The notes: generated by a model not told the origin, from the sequence alone. DNA of 64,000 bases from Streptomyces sp. NRRL F-6676 (GCF_000725625.1 NZ_JOHS01000028.1:9815-73814); one strand, 5' to 3'. Positions 33,894 to 42,879 are shown, counted from the first letter of the stretch. Translations and numbers: made by a program.

Positions 33894-34895
33894 TCACGCG
33901 TCCACGCTGTTCTCGGCGGCGTCCTCCGTCTCGGCCTTCGCCGCCCCGGCGGCCTCCTGCTTCCGCGAGGCCATGAGGCTGGTGATCGTGGTGACGATCA
34001 GCACCGCGCAGATCACGCCGAGCGAGACCGGTATGGAGATCTCGGGCACGTGCACCCCGGACTCGTGCAGCGCGTGCAGCACCAGCTTCACCCCGATGAA
34101 GCCCAGGATGACGGAGAGACCGTAGGAGAGGTGCACCAGCTTCTTCAGCAGTCCGCCGATGAGGAAGTACAGCTGCCGGAGCCCCATCAGAGCGAACGCG
34201 TTGGCCGTGAACACGATGTACGGGTCCTGGGTCAGGCCGAAGATCGCGGGGATCGAGTCGAGCGCGAACAGCACGTCCGTGGTGCCGATCGCCAGCATCA
34301 CGACGAGCATCGGGGTCATGACCCGCTTGCCGTTCTGCCGGATCCACAGCTTGGTGCCGTGGTAGCGGTCGGCGACACCGAACCTGCGCTCGGCGGCCTT
34401 GAGCAGCTTGTTCTCCTCGAACTCCTCGTCCTCCTCGTCGGCGCGTGCCTCCTGGATGAGCTTCCAGGCCGTCCAGACGAGGAAGGCCCCGAAGAGGTAG
34501 AAGACCCAGGCGAAGCTGGCGAGGATGGCGGCGCCCGCGGCGATGAAGATCGCGCGCAGCACCAGGGCTATGAGGACGCCGACCAGCAGCACTCGCTGCT
34601 GGTACTTCGAGGGCACCGAGAACTTCGCCATGATCAGGACGAAGACGAAGAGGTTGTCGACGCTGAGCGACTTCTCGGTGACGAAGCCGGCGAAGAACTC
34701 CCCCGACGGCCGGCCGCCGCCGAAGACCAGCAGGCCGAGGCCGAACAGCCCGGCCAGCGCGATCCACACGACCGTCCAGATTCCGGCTTCCTTGACGGAC
34801 ACGTCGTGCGGTTTGCGGCCGATGAGGAAGTCGACGGCGATCAGGGCGGCCAGCCCCACGAGGGTGAGAACCCACAGGTTCACGGATACATCCAC
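33894..34895 (-). CDS. terC: TerC family membrane protein (metal exporter, Alx/MntP-like context)
   Basis: A 333-residue protein with about nine membrane helices. The family motifs are FVTEKSLSVDNLFVFVLIM near residue 70 and DVLFALDSIPAIFGLTQDP near 215, with acidic membrane residues. The cytoplasmic loop DEEDEEFEENK is very acidic. TerC/Alx proteins export Mn2+ or load it into secreted enzymes in other bacteria. The GTG at 34895 is preceded by ACCGGAGG 4 nt upstream. The leader contains a candidate yybP-ykoY Mn2+ riboswitch whose 3' stem strand is complementary to that site. The TerD genes lie just upstream. Confidence 0.92.
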   Translation of the reverse strand: MDVSVNLWVLTLVGLAALIAVDFLIGRKPHDVSVKEAGIWTVVWIALAGLFGLGLLVFGGGRPSGEFFAGFVTEKSLSVDNLFVFVLIMAKFSVPSKYQQRVLLVGVLIALVLRAIFIAAGAAILASFAWVFYLFGAFLVWTAWKLIQEARADEEDEEFEENKLLKAAERRFGVADRYHGTKLWIRQNGKRVMTPMLVVMLAIGTTDVLFALDSIPAIFGLTQDPYIVFTANAFALMGLRQLYFLIGGLLKKLVHLSYGLSVILGFIGVKLVLHALHESGVHVPEISIPVSLGVICAVLIVTTITSLMASRKQEAAGAAKAETEDAAENSVDA

Positions 34896-34899
34896 TGCG

Positions 34900-35066
34900 C
34901 CTCCGGTAGTACGTCACGGCAATCTCGGTCGTGTCACCGGAGGTCTCTTCCACCCGTGCCGCCGGAACGCGAGGCGCGTCCGGTGCGCGGGCCGACGCCC
35001 CGGGATCCGATATCGGTCCGTACTGACGGGCACGTCGCGCAGACGGGGAGTACTCCCCTCCGTACG
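34900..35066 (-). promoter_or_regulatory. candidate yybP-ykoY (Mn2+) riboswitch in the terC leader
   Basis: On the minus strand, CGGA-GGGGAGTA (35062-35051) opens the element and GAGACC-TCCG (34947-34938) closes it. CGGAGG/CCTCCG forms a 6-bp P1, and the two loop motifs match the conserved L1 (GGGGAGUA) and L3 (GAGACC) of the yybP-ykoY manganese aptamer. CGTGCC (about 35035) pairs with GGCACG (about 34959) as an inner stem, with a CCGATATCGG hairpin between. CCTCCGGT (34943-34936) is the exact complement of ACCGGAGG (34907-34900), the terC ribosome-binding site. Forming P1 would therefore free the site. TerC genes are classic targets of this class. The match was made by eye; the middle of the aptamer is divergent. 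Confidence 0.65.
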
Positions 35067-35070
35067 GACG

Positions 35071-35100
35071 AGAGTACCCGAATCACCAAGGAAAGGTAAA
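35071..35100 (-). promoter_or_regulatory. candidate terC promoter
   Basis: Minus-strand TTTACC (35100-35095), 18-bp spacer, TACTCT (35076-35071). Transcription would begin near 35064, right at the first base pair of the proposed riboswitch. The surrounding 35080-35160 stretch is much more AT-rich than anything nearby, as expected for a promoter here. Confidence 0.45.
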
Positions 35101-35208
35101 GTGAATGGCAAAGGAAAGATCAAAGAGCCAGTTCAGACGCCTTTACTCGTACTTGGCAAACGTCTCGGAGCGGGCGGGGCAGGCACGGCCAGGGGGCGGC
35201 TCACCGCC

Positions 35209-37155
35209 TCAGCGGTTCCACTCCCGGCGGGCCTTCGCGACGTGCTCCAGCACCTGCCCGAGCACCGGGCTGCCGGCCGGGATCTGCGGCGGCTCGTACG
35301 TCCAGGCGTGCCCCACCCACGGGTCCACGAGGTGGTCGTCGGAGACCGGGGTGAGCCGCAGCAGGGCGCGCCAGAGCGGGTCCAGGAGCGGTCCGTACCC
35401 GGCGGCGTCCTCCCGGTCGGCGACCAGCATCAGATGGACACCCACCGCCGGTCCCTCGTCCGCGAGATAGCGCAGCTGGGTCACGGCACGGTCGTCGAAG
35501 CCGTGCGGGAAGTCGTTGACGATCAGCAGCTGCTCGGCCGTGTCGACGTCCGGGGGCAGCGCGTCGGCCGCGCCGCCGCGGAACGCCATCTGAAGCAGGT
35601 CCACCCGCTGGGTGAGTGCTCCCAGCACCGACGCGACCCCGGCCGGTCCCGCACCCGGCGGACCTGCGAGCACACCGGACCGGACCAGGGGCGCGAACGC
35701 CTCCGTCCCGGAGCCCGCCGGGTCGATGACGTGCACGGCGAACTCGCCCGCCGGATAGGCCGCGAGCAACCGTGCCGCATGCGCCACCGCCGCGCCGAGG
35801 GCGAGCCGGCGCACCTCGCCGGAGTCGGCGAGAGTCCCCTGGGCGGACGGGACGCGCCCGCTGTCGATCCATATGCCGCGCTCCAGCGGCAGCCGCACCA
35901 GCATCGGTATGCGGACGTCCTCGCACTCGGGCAGCTGGAGATCGCCCAGGCGCAGCGCCATCGGCAACTCCATCGGGACGCGGTAGCCCTGCCAGGCGGG
36001 GCTATCCCAGCGGGCGAACGCCGGGGGCAGCGCGGGTTCGACGACGCGGGACTCGGCCCGGAGCTGGGCGAGGTCCCGGTCGAGCACCGTCCTGGCCCGG
36101 TCCACCAGGTCCGCGTACCGCGCGCGGGCAGCCTCCCGGGCCGCGTCGCCCTGGCCGCCGAGACGGTCGCGGGGGTCGGCGAGGGCCGCGTCCAGTTCGC
36201 GTTCCCGGCGCTGGTCGGCGAAGTCGACGGCACTGCGGTACGCGGCCGCCGTCCGTGCCAGGTCTTCGAACATGCCCCACACATGGTTGTAGAGCCGCTC
36301 CTCCAGGGACCAGCCGGTCGCGTCGCCCGCGACCGGCGCCGCGGGCTCGCCGGGCGGGGCCACGGGGGCGGACGGCGGGGGCGGCGGGGGCGCGGTGCGC
36401 TGCCGGGCGGGGTGCGTGTAGTCGACGGGGCCGCCGCCCGCGTCCGGCAGGCCGTACGGTTCCCCCGTTCCGGCGCCGTCGGTGGCGTCGGCGGGCGGCT
36501 GGGAGGGCAGGGACCGGCTCTGGTGCGCGCCGGGGCGTGCCTGGGCGGCGGATCCGCCGGAGGGGACGCGCGGCGGCGCCACGGAGCGGGCCGTACCCTC
36601 CGCCACGGCGTCGGCCACCTCGTCCGCGAGCCGCCGCGCCTCGGCCGCGTCCCGCCCGGCGAGGAGGTCGGCGAAGAGCGCGACGAGACCGCCCGCGTAC
36701 CCCTGTCCGACCGCGCGCACCTTCCAGGCGCCCTGCCTGCGGTACAGCTCCAGGGCGACGACCGCGGACTCGCTGTCCAGTCCGGTGACCGTGTAGCCGG
36801 CGATCTCGGCGCCGTCCGATGCGGTGACCGCCACGAAGGGTGCCGGGAGGGCGCCGAACCGGGCCGGGCCGCCGGTGCCAGGCGGCAGCGCGAGCAGCAC
36901 CGTGACCCGGTGCGCCTCCTCGGGCAGCGCCGCCAGGTCGACGGCGAGCCGGTGGTCGGCGGCGGCCTGCCGGGAGACCTCGATGCCGGGCAGCGCGGGC
37001 GTGCCCGGGTGGGCCACCCAGGCGGGCCCGGGCGTGCCGCCCTGTCCGTCGTCCAACGCCGCGCCCGCCACGATCGGCTTCCCGGCCGAGATCCGGATCT
37101 CCAGACGGGTCCCGGGCAGTGGATGGTTCTGTCCCCGGACCAGCTCGGCCGTCAT
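35209..37155 (-). CDS. TerD-domain protein fused to a degenerate FtsK-like C-terminal region
   Basis: A 648-residue protein. Residues 1-175 are a TerD (stress/calcium-binding) domain ending in SAVVALELYRRQGAWKVRAVGQGYAGGL. Residues 176-275 are a Pro/Ala/Gly-rich linker with a PPPPPP run. Residues 285-375 look like a helical/coiled region (RTAAAYRSAVDFADQRREREL, ARYADLVDRARTVLDRDLAQ). Residues 400-648 resemble an FtsK/EccC ATPase core (RIPMLVRLPLERGIW, EFAVHVIDPAGSGTEAF, EQLLIVNDFPHGF, VGVHLMLVADRED), but I see no Walker A GxxxxGK. The ATP-binding role is thus doubtful. It is 53 bp downstream of a second terD and upstream of terC, forming a Ter stress module. Confidence 0.75.
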   Translation of the reverse strand: MTAELVRGQNHPLPGTRLEIRISAGKPIVAGAALDDGQGGTPGPAWVAHPGTPALPGIEVSRQAAADHRLAVDLAALPEEAHRVTVLLALPPGTGGPARFGALPAPFVAVTASDGAEIAGYTVTGLDSESAVVALELYRRQGAWKVRAVGQGYAGGLVALFADLLAGRDAAEARRLADEVADAVAEGTARSVAPPRVPSGGSAAQARPGAHQSRSLPSQPPADATDGAGTGEPYGLPDAGGGPVDYTHPARQRTAPPPPPPSAPVAPPGEPAAPVAGDATGWSLEERLYNHVWGMFEDLARTAAAYRSAVDFADQRRERELDAALADPRDRLGGQGDAAREAARARYADLVDRARTVLDRDLAQLRAESRVVEPALPPAFARWDSPAWQGYRVPMELPMALRLGDLQLPECEDVRIPMLVRLPLERGIWIDSGRVPSAQGTLADSGEVRRLALGAAVAHAARLLAAYPAGEFAVHVIDPAGSGTEAFAPLVRSGVLAGPPGAGPAGVASVLGALTQRVDLLQMAFRGGAADALPPDVDTAEQLLIVNDFPHGFDDRAVTQLRYLADEGPAVGVHLMLVADREDAAGYGPLLDPLWRALLRLTPVSDDHLVDPWVGHAWTYEPPQIPAGSPVLGQVLEHVAKARREWNR

Positions 37156-37208
37156 CGCCTTCGCCCCCCTGTGTGCTGTCCCGTCGTACTGTCGTGCGTG
37201 GTGCGGCT

Positions 37209-37787
37209 CTACAGGTGCGGCAGGATCGCCGGCATCAGGTCCTGGAAGGTCCGCCCGTTGGCCGGGGTGCCGAGGGCGGTCATCGTCCAGCCGGAGCCTG
37301 AACGGTGGACCTTGGCCATGATCTGCGCCGTGTAGGCCCCGCCGCCCGCGAGCGTGTAGCGGGCGAGTTCCTGCCCGTTGGTCTCGTCGACCAGGCGGCA
37401 GAACGCGTTCTGCACCTCCTGGAACGTCTGGCCCGTGAAGGAGTTGACGGTGAAGACGATCTGGTCGATGTGGACCGGCACGCGCTGGAGGTCGACCAGG
37501 ACCGCCTCGTCGTCGCCGCCCTGACCGGCGCCGCCGACGAGGTTGTCACCGGTGTGCCGAACGGAGCCGTCGTCGCTGACGAGGTGGCGGAAGAAGACCA
37601 CGTCGACCGGCTGCTTGTCCGCGAAGAGCACCGCGGAGGCGTCGAGGTCGATCTCGCGGGTGCGCGTGCCGAACAGTCCGCGCCGGGGTGCCGCCTGCCA
37701 GCCGAGCCCCATGCGCACCGCGGTCAGCGTGGCTCCGTCGCTCTTCTGCAGACTGATGGCCTGACCCTTGGTCATGTTGACGGTCAC
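37209..37787 (-). CDS. terD: TerD family protein
   Basis: A 192-residue single-domain TerD protein of the tellurite/stress (vWA-like beta-sandwich) family. It shows VNMTKGQAISLQKSDG at the N terminus, then MGLGWQAAP, REIDLDASAVLF, VVFFRHLVSDDGSVRHTGDN and the acidic GGDDEAVLVDLQRVP segment that binds Ca2+ in relatives. A FNSFTGQTF-type motif (TVNSFTGQTFQEVQNAFCRL) lies near residue 115. It is the first gene of the terD / terD-fusion pair. Confidence 0.92.
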   Translation of the reverse strand: MTVNMTKGQAISLQKSDGATLTAVRMGLGWQAAPRRGLFGTRTREIDLDASAVLFADKQPVDVVFFRHLVSDDGSVRHTGDNLVGGAGQGGDDEAVLVDLQRVPVHIDQIVFTVNSFTGQTFQEVQNAFCRLVDETNGQELARYTLAGGGAYTAQIMAKVHRSGSGWTMTALGTPANGRTFQDLMPAILPHL

Positions 37788-38010
37788 GCGCTGTTCCCCT
37801 CTCGCAATGTCCCCTGTTGCCGTGGAAGTCCACGGATGACCAGCACTTTACGCAGGGGCACCGACAGTGCCGAGTCCCGGCGGAGGCTTTGTGTCGGTCT
37901 TGCAACACAGTGCGTGCACACCCGCCGGGCGGGTCGGCCCGGCCGTCCGGCGCGGCCCGCCCCGCTCCGGATCCCTCCCGTCCGCCCCGTCTCCTCAGGC
38001 CCTCGTGGCC

Positions 38011-40155
38011 TCAGGCCAGGCCGGCCTCCTTCATCTGCCGCAGTTCCTTCTTCATCTCCGAGACCTCGTCACGCAGCCGGGCGGCGATCTCGAACTGAAG
38101 GTCGGCCGCGGCCGCCCGCATCCGCTGGGTCATGTCCTCGATCTGCTCCGCCAGTTCGGCGGCCGGCCGGTCGGTGGGAACCGTCGCGGCGGCCTTGCCC
38201 TTGGCCGCCTTGCCCTTCGCGGCCGGGGCGTTCGCGACCTGGTGGCCGGCCAGCGCGGGCACCGGCGCCTTGGCGTCCTTCCCCTTACGGTAGCCCGTGC
38301 CCAGCAGCTGCTCGGTGTCGACGTCCTCGCGGGCGATCTGCGCCACGATGTCGTTGATCTTCTTGCGCAGCGGCTGGGGGTCGATGCCGTGCGCGGTGTT
38401 GTAGGCGACCTGCTTCTCGCGGCGGCGGTTGGTCTCGTCGATCGCCCGTTCCATCGCCGGGGTGATCCGGTCGGCGTACATGTGGACCTGGCCGGACACA
38501 TTGCGCGCGGCACGGCCGATCGTCTGGATCAGGGACGTTCCGGAACGCAGGAAGCCCTCCTTGTCGGCGTCGAGGATCGCCACCAGGGAGACCTCGGGCA
38601 GGTCGAGGCCCTCCCGCAGGAGGTTGATGCCGACCAGGACGTCGTACTCACCGGCGCGCAGCTCGCGCAGCAGTTCGACGCGGCGCAGGGTGTCGACGTC
38701 GCTGTGCAGATAGCGCACCTGGATGCCGAGTTCCACGAAGTAGTCGGTGAGGTCCTCGGCCATCTTCTTGGTCAGCGTGGTGACCAGGACCCGCTCGTTC
38801 TTCTCCGTGCGGATGCGGATCTCGTGCACCAGGTCGTCGATCTGGCCCTCGGTGGGCTTGACGACGACCTCGGGGTCGACGAGGCCGGTGGGTCGGATGA
38901 TCTGTTCCACGTGCCCGTCGGCACGAGAGAGCTCGTAGGCGCCCGGTGTCGCCGACAGATAGACGGTCTGGCCGATGCGCTGCTGGAACTCCTCCCACTT
39001 CAGCGGGCGGTTGTCGAGGGCGGAGGGCAGCCGGAAGCCGTGGTCGACGAGGGTGCGCTTGCGGGAGGCATCGCCCTCGTACATGGCGCCGATCTGCGGC
39101 ACGGTCACGTGCGACTCGTCGATGACGAGGAGGAAGTCCTCGGGGAAGTAGTCGAGGAGCGTGTTCGGCGCGGTGCCCGGCGCGCGGTCGTCGAAGTGCA
39201 TCGAGTAGTTCTCCACGCCGGAGCAGGTGCCGATCTGGCGGAGCATCTCGATGTCGTACGTCGTCCGCATGCGCAGGCGCTGGGACTCCAGGAGCTTGCC
39301 CTGCTGGTCCAGGGCGGCCAGGCGCTCCTCCAGCTCCTTTTCGATGCCGTTGATCGCCCGCTCCATGCGCTCGGGGCCGGCGATGTAGTGGGAGGCGGGG
39401 AAGATGTAGAGCTGCTCGTCGTCGCTGATGATCTCGCCGGTGAGCGGGTGGAGGGTGGACAGCGCCTCGATCTCGTCGCCGAACATCTCGATCCGGACGG
39501 CCAGCTCCTCGTAGACGGGGAAGATCTCGATGGTGTCGCCGCGGACCCGGAAGGTGCCGCGGGCGAAGGCCACGTCGTTGCGCGTGTACTGGATGTCGAC
39601 GAAGCGGCGCAGCAGCTGGTCGCGGTCGATCTCGTCGCCGACCCGGAGCGGGACCATCCGGTCCACGTACTCCTGCGGGGTGCCCAGGCCGTAGATGCAG
39701 GAGACGGAGGCGACCACGACGACGTCACGGCGGGTGAGCAGGGAGTTGGTGGCGGAGTGACGCAGCCGCTCCACCTCCTCGTTGATCGAGGAGTCCTTCT
39801 CGATGTAGGTGTCCGACTGGGGGACGTAGGCCTCGGGCTGGTAGTAGTCGTAGTACGAGACGAAGTACTCGACCGCGTTGTTGGGGAGCAGTTCGCGGAA
39901 CTCGTTGGCGAGCTGGGCCGCGAGGGTCTTGTTGGGCGCCATCACCAGGGTGGGGCGTTGCAGCTTCTCGATCATCCACGCGGTGGTGGCGGACTTGCCG
40001 GTGCCGGTCGCGCCCAGCAGGACGACGTCCTTCTCACCCGCGCGGATGCGCTGCTCCAGCTCGGCGATGGCCGTGGGCTGGTCGCCGCTGGGCCGATAGG
40101 GGCTGACGACCTCGAAAGGCGCCACCGTACGTTCGATCGTGGAAACGGGCCGCAT
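38011..40155 (-). CDS. uvrB: excinuclease ABC subunit B
   Basis: A 714-residue helicase-like damage-verification subunit. It has the motif [17 protein letters not shown], Walker [16 protein letters not shown] near residue 35, and the beta-hairpin region [20 protein letters not shown] near 95. Motif II is [12 protein letters not shown] near 345, and motif VI is [12 protein letters not shown] near 550. The C-terminal UVR domain [17 protein letters not shown] binds UvrC. The ATG at 40155 is chosen because it lies 7 nt after the -10 of a damage-type promoter, giving a leaderless mRNA. An Ala/Lys-rich insert (about residues 640-675) separates the helicase core from the UVR domain. Confidence 0.97.
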   Translation of the reverse strand: MRPVSTIERTVAPFEVVSPYRPSGDQPTAIAELEQRIRAGEKDVVLLGATGTGKSATTAWMIEKLQRPTLVMAPNKTLAAQLANEFRELLPNNAVEYFVSYYDYYQPEAYVPQSDTYIEKDSSINEEVERLRHSATNSLLTRRDVVVVASVSCIYGLGTPQEYVDRMVPLRVGDEIDRDQLLRRFVDIQYTRNDVAFARGTFRVRGDTIEIFPVYEELAVRIEMFGDEIEALSTLHPLTGEIISDDEQLYIFPASHYIAGPERMERAINGIEKELEERLAALDQQGKLLESQRLRMRTTYDIEMLRQIGTCSGVENYSMHFDDRAPGTAPNTLLDYFPEDFLLVIDESHVTVPQIGAMYEGDASRKRTLVDHGFRLPSALDNRPLKWEEFQQRIGQTVYLSATPGAYELSRADGHVEQIIRPTGLVDPEVVVKPTEGQIDDLVHEIRIRTEKNERVLVTTLTKKMAEDLTDYFVELGIQVRYLHSDVDTLRRVELLRELRAGEYDVLVGINLLREGLDLPEVSLVAILDADKEGFLRSGTSLIQTIGRAARNVSGQVHMYADRITPAMERAIDETNRRREKQVAYNTAHGIDPQPLRKKINDIVAQIAREDVDTEQLLGTGYRKGKDAKAPVPALAGHQVANAPAAKGKAAKGKAAATVPTDRPAAELAEQIEDMTQRMRAAAADLQFEIAARLRDEVSEMKKELRQMKEAGLA

Positions 40156-40162
40156 GTCATCC

Positions 40163-40186
40163 ACCGTACGACCCGCCACTGACAAC
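40163..40186 (-). promoter_or_regulatory. RecA-NDp (PafBC-type) promoter of uvrB
   Basis: The minus strand reads TTGTCAGTG-N8-TACGGT, then GGATGAC and the ATG. The element identity and the spacing match uvrC base for base outside the spacer, which argues for a leaderless start at 40155. Confidence 0.85.
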
Positions 40187-40195
40187 GGGGTCCGG

Positions 40196-41077
40196 TCAGC
40201 GGTTCTGCGGGGTCCGGTGGCCCCGTGGCGCCGTGCGCTGCCCGGGGCGGGCGAGGGTGCGGCGCAGTCCGGCGTCGAGGGCGTCGACGGCCGGGGGGTG
40301 GGCGGGGACGCCGGGGCGGCGGTGTTCCACCGGGGGCCGGCCGGATCCGCCGGCGACCATCAGCGGGTCGAACATCACGACGACGCCAGCCAGGCAGAGG
40401 AAGACCAGCGGGCCGATCATCAGGGGGGCGAGGAGGGAGGCCGGGGAGTCACCGGCCGGGCTGCCGGGCCCACCGTGCAGATGGACGCTGAGGGCGGCCA
40501 TGCCGGTGTAGTGCATGCCGCTGACGGCGAGCCCCATGACGAGGCTGGCGCCGACGCTCCACAGGAAGCCGCGGACCTGTCCGGCCGCCCAGAGCGCCGC
40601 GGTCGCGGCGGCCATGGCGATGATCACGGAGGCGGCGACGGTGAGGGTGTTGTACCGCAGCGTCCCGTTGAGCCGCATGCCGGCCATGCCCAGGTAGTGC
40701 ATCGTGGCGATGCCCAGACCCGTGACGGCGCCGCCGGTGAACAGGGGCACCCCCGTGGCGCCGCGGTAGCCGACGATGAACACGCCGATGCCGACCATGA
40801 GGACGCCCACCCCGAGGCTGGCGAAGGTGATCGCCTGGTCGTAGTGGACGGGGGTCTCCGCGACGGTGAACCCCATCATGGCGATGAAATGCATCGTCCA
40901 GATGCCGGAGCCGATGGCGGCCGAGCCCAGGGCGAGCCAGCCGGCCCGCCAGGACTGGGCGACGAGCATCGATCTGGTGGTGCAGCGCAGCCCCAGCGCC
41001 CCGCCCAGGAAGGCCAGGAAGAACGCCACCAGTGGGGTGACGATCCCGTAGCTGAAGCCGTCGACGGTGCCCTGCAT
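40196..41077 (-). CDS. MHYT-domain membrane sensor protein
   Basis: A 293-residue protein with seven predicted helices and three MHYT-type motifs placed at helix ends: [11 protein letters not shown] near residue 61, [11 protein letters not shown] near 124 and [11 protein letters not shown] near 188. The conserved Met/His residues are thought to bind a metal, probably copper, and so sense O2, CO or NO. Other MHYT proteins carry GGDEF/EAL or kinase output domains. Here only a basic Pro/Arg-rich cytoplasmic tail of about 55 residues follows, so the output route is unknown. It is divergent from the secreted glycerophosphodiesterase gene and 40 bp downstream of the uvrB promoter region. Confidence 0.88.
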   Translation of the reverse strand: MQGTVDGFSYGIVTPLVAFFLAFLGGALGLRCTTRSMLVAQSWRAGWLALGSAAIGSGIWTMHFIAMMGFTVAETPVHYDQAITFASLGVGVLMVGIGVFIVGYRGATGVPLFTGGAVTGLGIATMHYLGMAGMRLNGTLRYNTLTVAASVIIAMAAATAALWAAGQVRGFLWSVGASLVMGLAVSGMHYTGMAALSVHLHGGPGSPAGDSPASLLAPLMIGPLVFLCLAGVVVMFDPLMVAGGSGRPPVEHRRPGVPAHPPAVDALDAGLRRTLARPGQRTAPRGHRTPQNR

Positions 41078-41306
41078 GCGCGGCTACCCTTTCCGACGTA
41101 CTGCGTTTTTGCCAGGCAGAGAGTATGACCCGGACCTGAATGGTCGAACGATTTTCCGGCAAACAATCACGGACCGCCCCCACTTGTGCATCCTGTGTGA
41201 CCACAGTTGGACAACTCCTGGCAATCGACGCCCGCCGTGCGACTTGCCCGGTGACGCTGTGCTGTCAGTCTTGTGCTGTTCGTGTTCGCCGACGCGAGGA
41301 GTACGC

Positions 41307-42179
41307 ATGCACGCGCGCGTAGCCGCCGCCACGACCACCGCGCTCCTGGGGACGAGCATCGCCATACTGCCCCCGTCCCATGCCGGGGCCACGGTGCACG
41401 ACGCCCCCGTGATCGTGGCCCACCGGGGCGCCTCCGGATACGCGCCGGAGAACACCCTGCCCGCCGTCGACAAGGCCGCTGCCATGGGCTTCGACTGGGT
41501 GGAGAACGACGTCCAGCGCACCAAGGACGGCCGCCTCGTCGTCCTCCACGACGACACACTGGCGCGCACGACCGACGTCGAACAGGTGTACCCCGACCGG
41601 GCGCCGTGGAAGGTCGGCGACTTCACCAAACGGGAGATCGCCCGGCTGGACGCGGGCAGCTGGTTCGGCCCCGAGTACGCCGGCACCCGCGTGCCCACGC
41701 TGCGCCAGTACCTGGACCGGGCCACGCTGCGCCACGAGAAGCTGGTCCTGGAGATCAAGAACCCGGAGCTGTACCCCGGCCTCGCCCGGCAGACCCTGAA
41801 CACCCTCGCCGACCGGGGCTGGCTCGACGCCGACCACGTCCGGCGGCGGCTGGTGGTGCAGAGCTTCGACGCGGACACCGTACGGACCGTGCACGAGCTG
41901 CGGCCGGCGGTGCGTACCGCCTACCTGGGCACCCCGCGCGTCGCGGACCTGCCCCGGTACGCCGAGTTCACCGACGGCGTCAACGGCGCCCATCCCACGC
42001 TGTCGGCCGGGTACGTGTCCGCCGCCCACGCGGTCGAGGGCCCGCACGGCCGTCCGCTACGGGTGATGGCCTGGACGGTGAACACCGCCGACGTGGCCCG
42101 CCGCGTCGCCGGGTACGACGTCGACGGCATCATCACCAACGTGCCGGACGTGGTGCGGCGGGCGGTGGAGGAGGACTGA
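41307..42179 (+). CDS. glpQ: secreted glycerophosphodiester phosphodiesterase
   Basis: A 290-residue enzyme that releases glycerol-3-phosphate from phospholipid head-group diesters. It has a short Sec signal (MHARVAAATTTALLGTSIAI, cleavage after SHAGA). The GDPD core has VIVAHRGASGYAPENTLPA with catalytic His and Arg near residue 38, WVENDVQRTKDGRLVVLHDDTL near 65 and the terminal RVMAWTVNTADVARRV near 258. It is extracellular. ATG 41307 follows GCGAGGAG. S. coelicolor relatives are phosphate-regulated as I recall, but I found no convincing tandem PHO box here. Confidence 0.92.
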   Translation: MHARVAAATTTALLGTSIAILPPSHAGATVHDAPVIVAHRGASGYAPENTLPAVDKAAAMGFDWVENDVQRTKDGRLVVLHDDTLARTTDVEQVYPDRAPWKVGDFTKREIARLDAGSWFGPEYAGTRVPTLRQYLDRATLRHEKLVLEIKNPELYPGLARQTLNTLADRGWLDADHVRRRLVVQSFDADTVRTVHELRPAVRTAYLGTPRVADLPRYAEFTDGVNGAHPTLSAGYVSAAHAVEGPHGRPLRVMAWTVNTADVARRVAGYDVDGIITNVPDVVRRAVEED

Positions 42180-42209
42180 GCCGCCCGGCGGTCCTCCCGT
42201 GCCGGGGCG

Positions 42210-42232
42210 CTGTCAGTGGTGCGCCGTACCGT
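42210..42232 (+). promoter_or_regulatory. RecA-NDp (PafBC-type) promoter of ogt
   Basis: CTGTCAGTG-N8-TACCGT, followed 6 nt later by the ogt ATG. It is the same architecture as the three uvr promoters and again nearly leaderless. Here it controls a direct-reversal repair gene on the opposite strand. Confidence 0.8.
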
Positions 42233-42238
42233 GGGCGC

Positions 42239-42802
42239 ATGAACGGTGAGAACGGTGCGGGCAGCGCCGCACGGCGGGCCGTCTGGACGGTGCTCCCCAC
42301 GGACATCGGCCCGCTGCTGCTGGCCGCGACGCGGGACGGCCTGGTGAACGTCGTCTTCCACGCCACGGACCCGGTGCGCGACAAGGCGCTGGAACGGCTC
42401 ACGACCCGGCTCGGCGGCGAGCCGCTGCACGATGCCGCCTCCCCCCTGCTGGCAGAGGCGATATCCCAGGTGGAGGGGTACTTCGCGGGCGGGCGGCGGG
42501 AGTTCGCGCTGCCGCTGGACTGGTCGCTGATCTCCGGCTTCCACCGCCAGGTACTGCGCGAGCTGGCTTCCGGGGTGCCCTACGGCTCGGTGGTGGGGTA
42601 CGGCGATCTGGCCCGGCGGGTGGGCCAGCCGGGGGCGGCGCAGGCCGTGGGGCTGGCGATGGGCGCCAATCCGCTGCCGGTGGTGGTGCCCTGCCACCGG
42701 GTGGTGGAGAGCGACGGCGGCATCGGCGGCTTCGGGGGCGGTCTGGAGACCAAGCGCAGGCTGCTGGCGCTGGAGGGGGTGCTTCCGGAACCGCTCTTCT
42801 GA
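42239..42802 (+). CDS. ogt: methylated-DNA--protein-cysteine methyltransferase
   Basis: A 187-residue suicide repair protein that removes alkyl groups from O6-alkylguanine. The acceptor Cys is in VVVPCHRVVESDGGIGGFGGG near residue 150. The HTH DNA-binding part precedes it (FHRQVLRELASGVPYGSVVGYGDLARRVGQ), and the N-terminal domain is RNase H-like. ATG 42239 lies 6 nt after a damage-type -10, so the mRNA is leaderless or nearly so. It is a single gene between glpQ and psuG. Confidence 0.95.
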   Translation: MNGENGAGSAARRAVWTVLPTDIGPLLLAATRDGLVNVVFHATDPVRDKALERLTTRLGGEPLHDAASPLLAEAISQVEGYFAGGRREFALPLDWSLISGFHRQVLRELASGVPYGSVVGYGDLARRVGQPGAAQAVGLAMGANPLPVVVPCHRVVESDGGIGGFGGGLETKRRLLALEGVLPEPLF

Positions 42803-42879
42803 CCCGCCCCGGCCCGCACGTTTGGCGGGGTGCGGCGCCCGCCAGAGATGAGGCAGGAGCCGAAGACGGGAGGCAGTGC

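Noticed and set aside
35105..35470. Small ORF beginning MAKERSKSQFRRLYSYLANVS in the AT-rich stretch upstream of terC, and an overlapping GTG frame with AAGGAAAGG in front
   Set aside because: After about 20 codons it runs antisense through the TerD-fusion gene with no coding character, and the AT-rich DNA is better explained as the terC promoter region.
41078..41306. PHO box upstream of the secreted glycerophosphodiesterase gene
   Set aside because: Only TGTTCGTGTTCGCC (about 41277-41290) is loosely similar; the 11-bp direct-repeat pattern of PhoP sites is not met.
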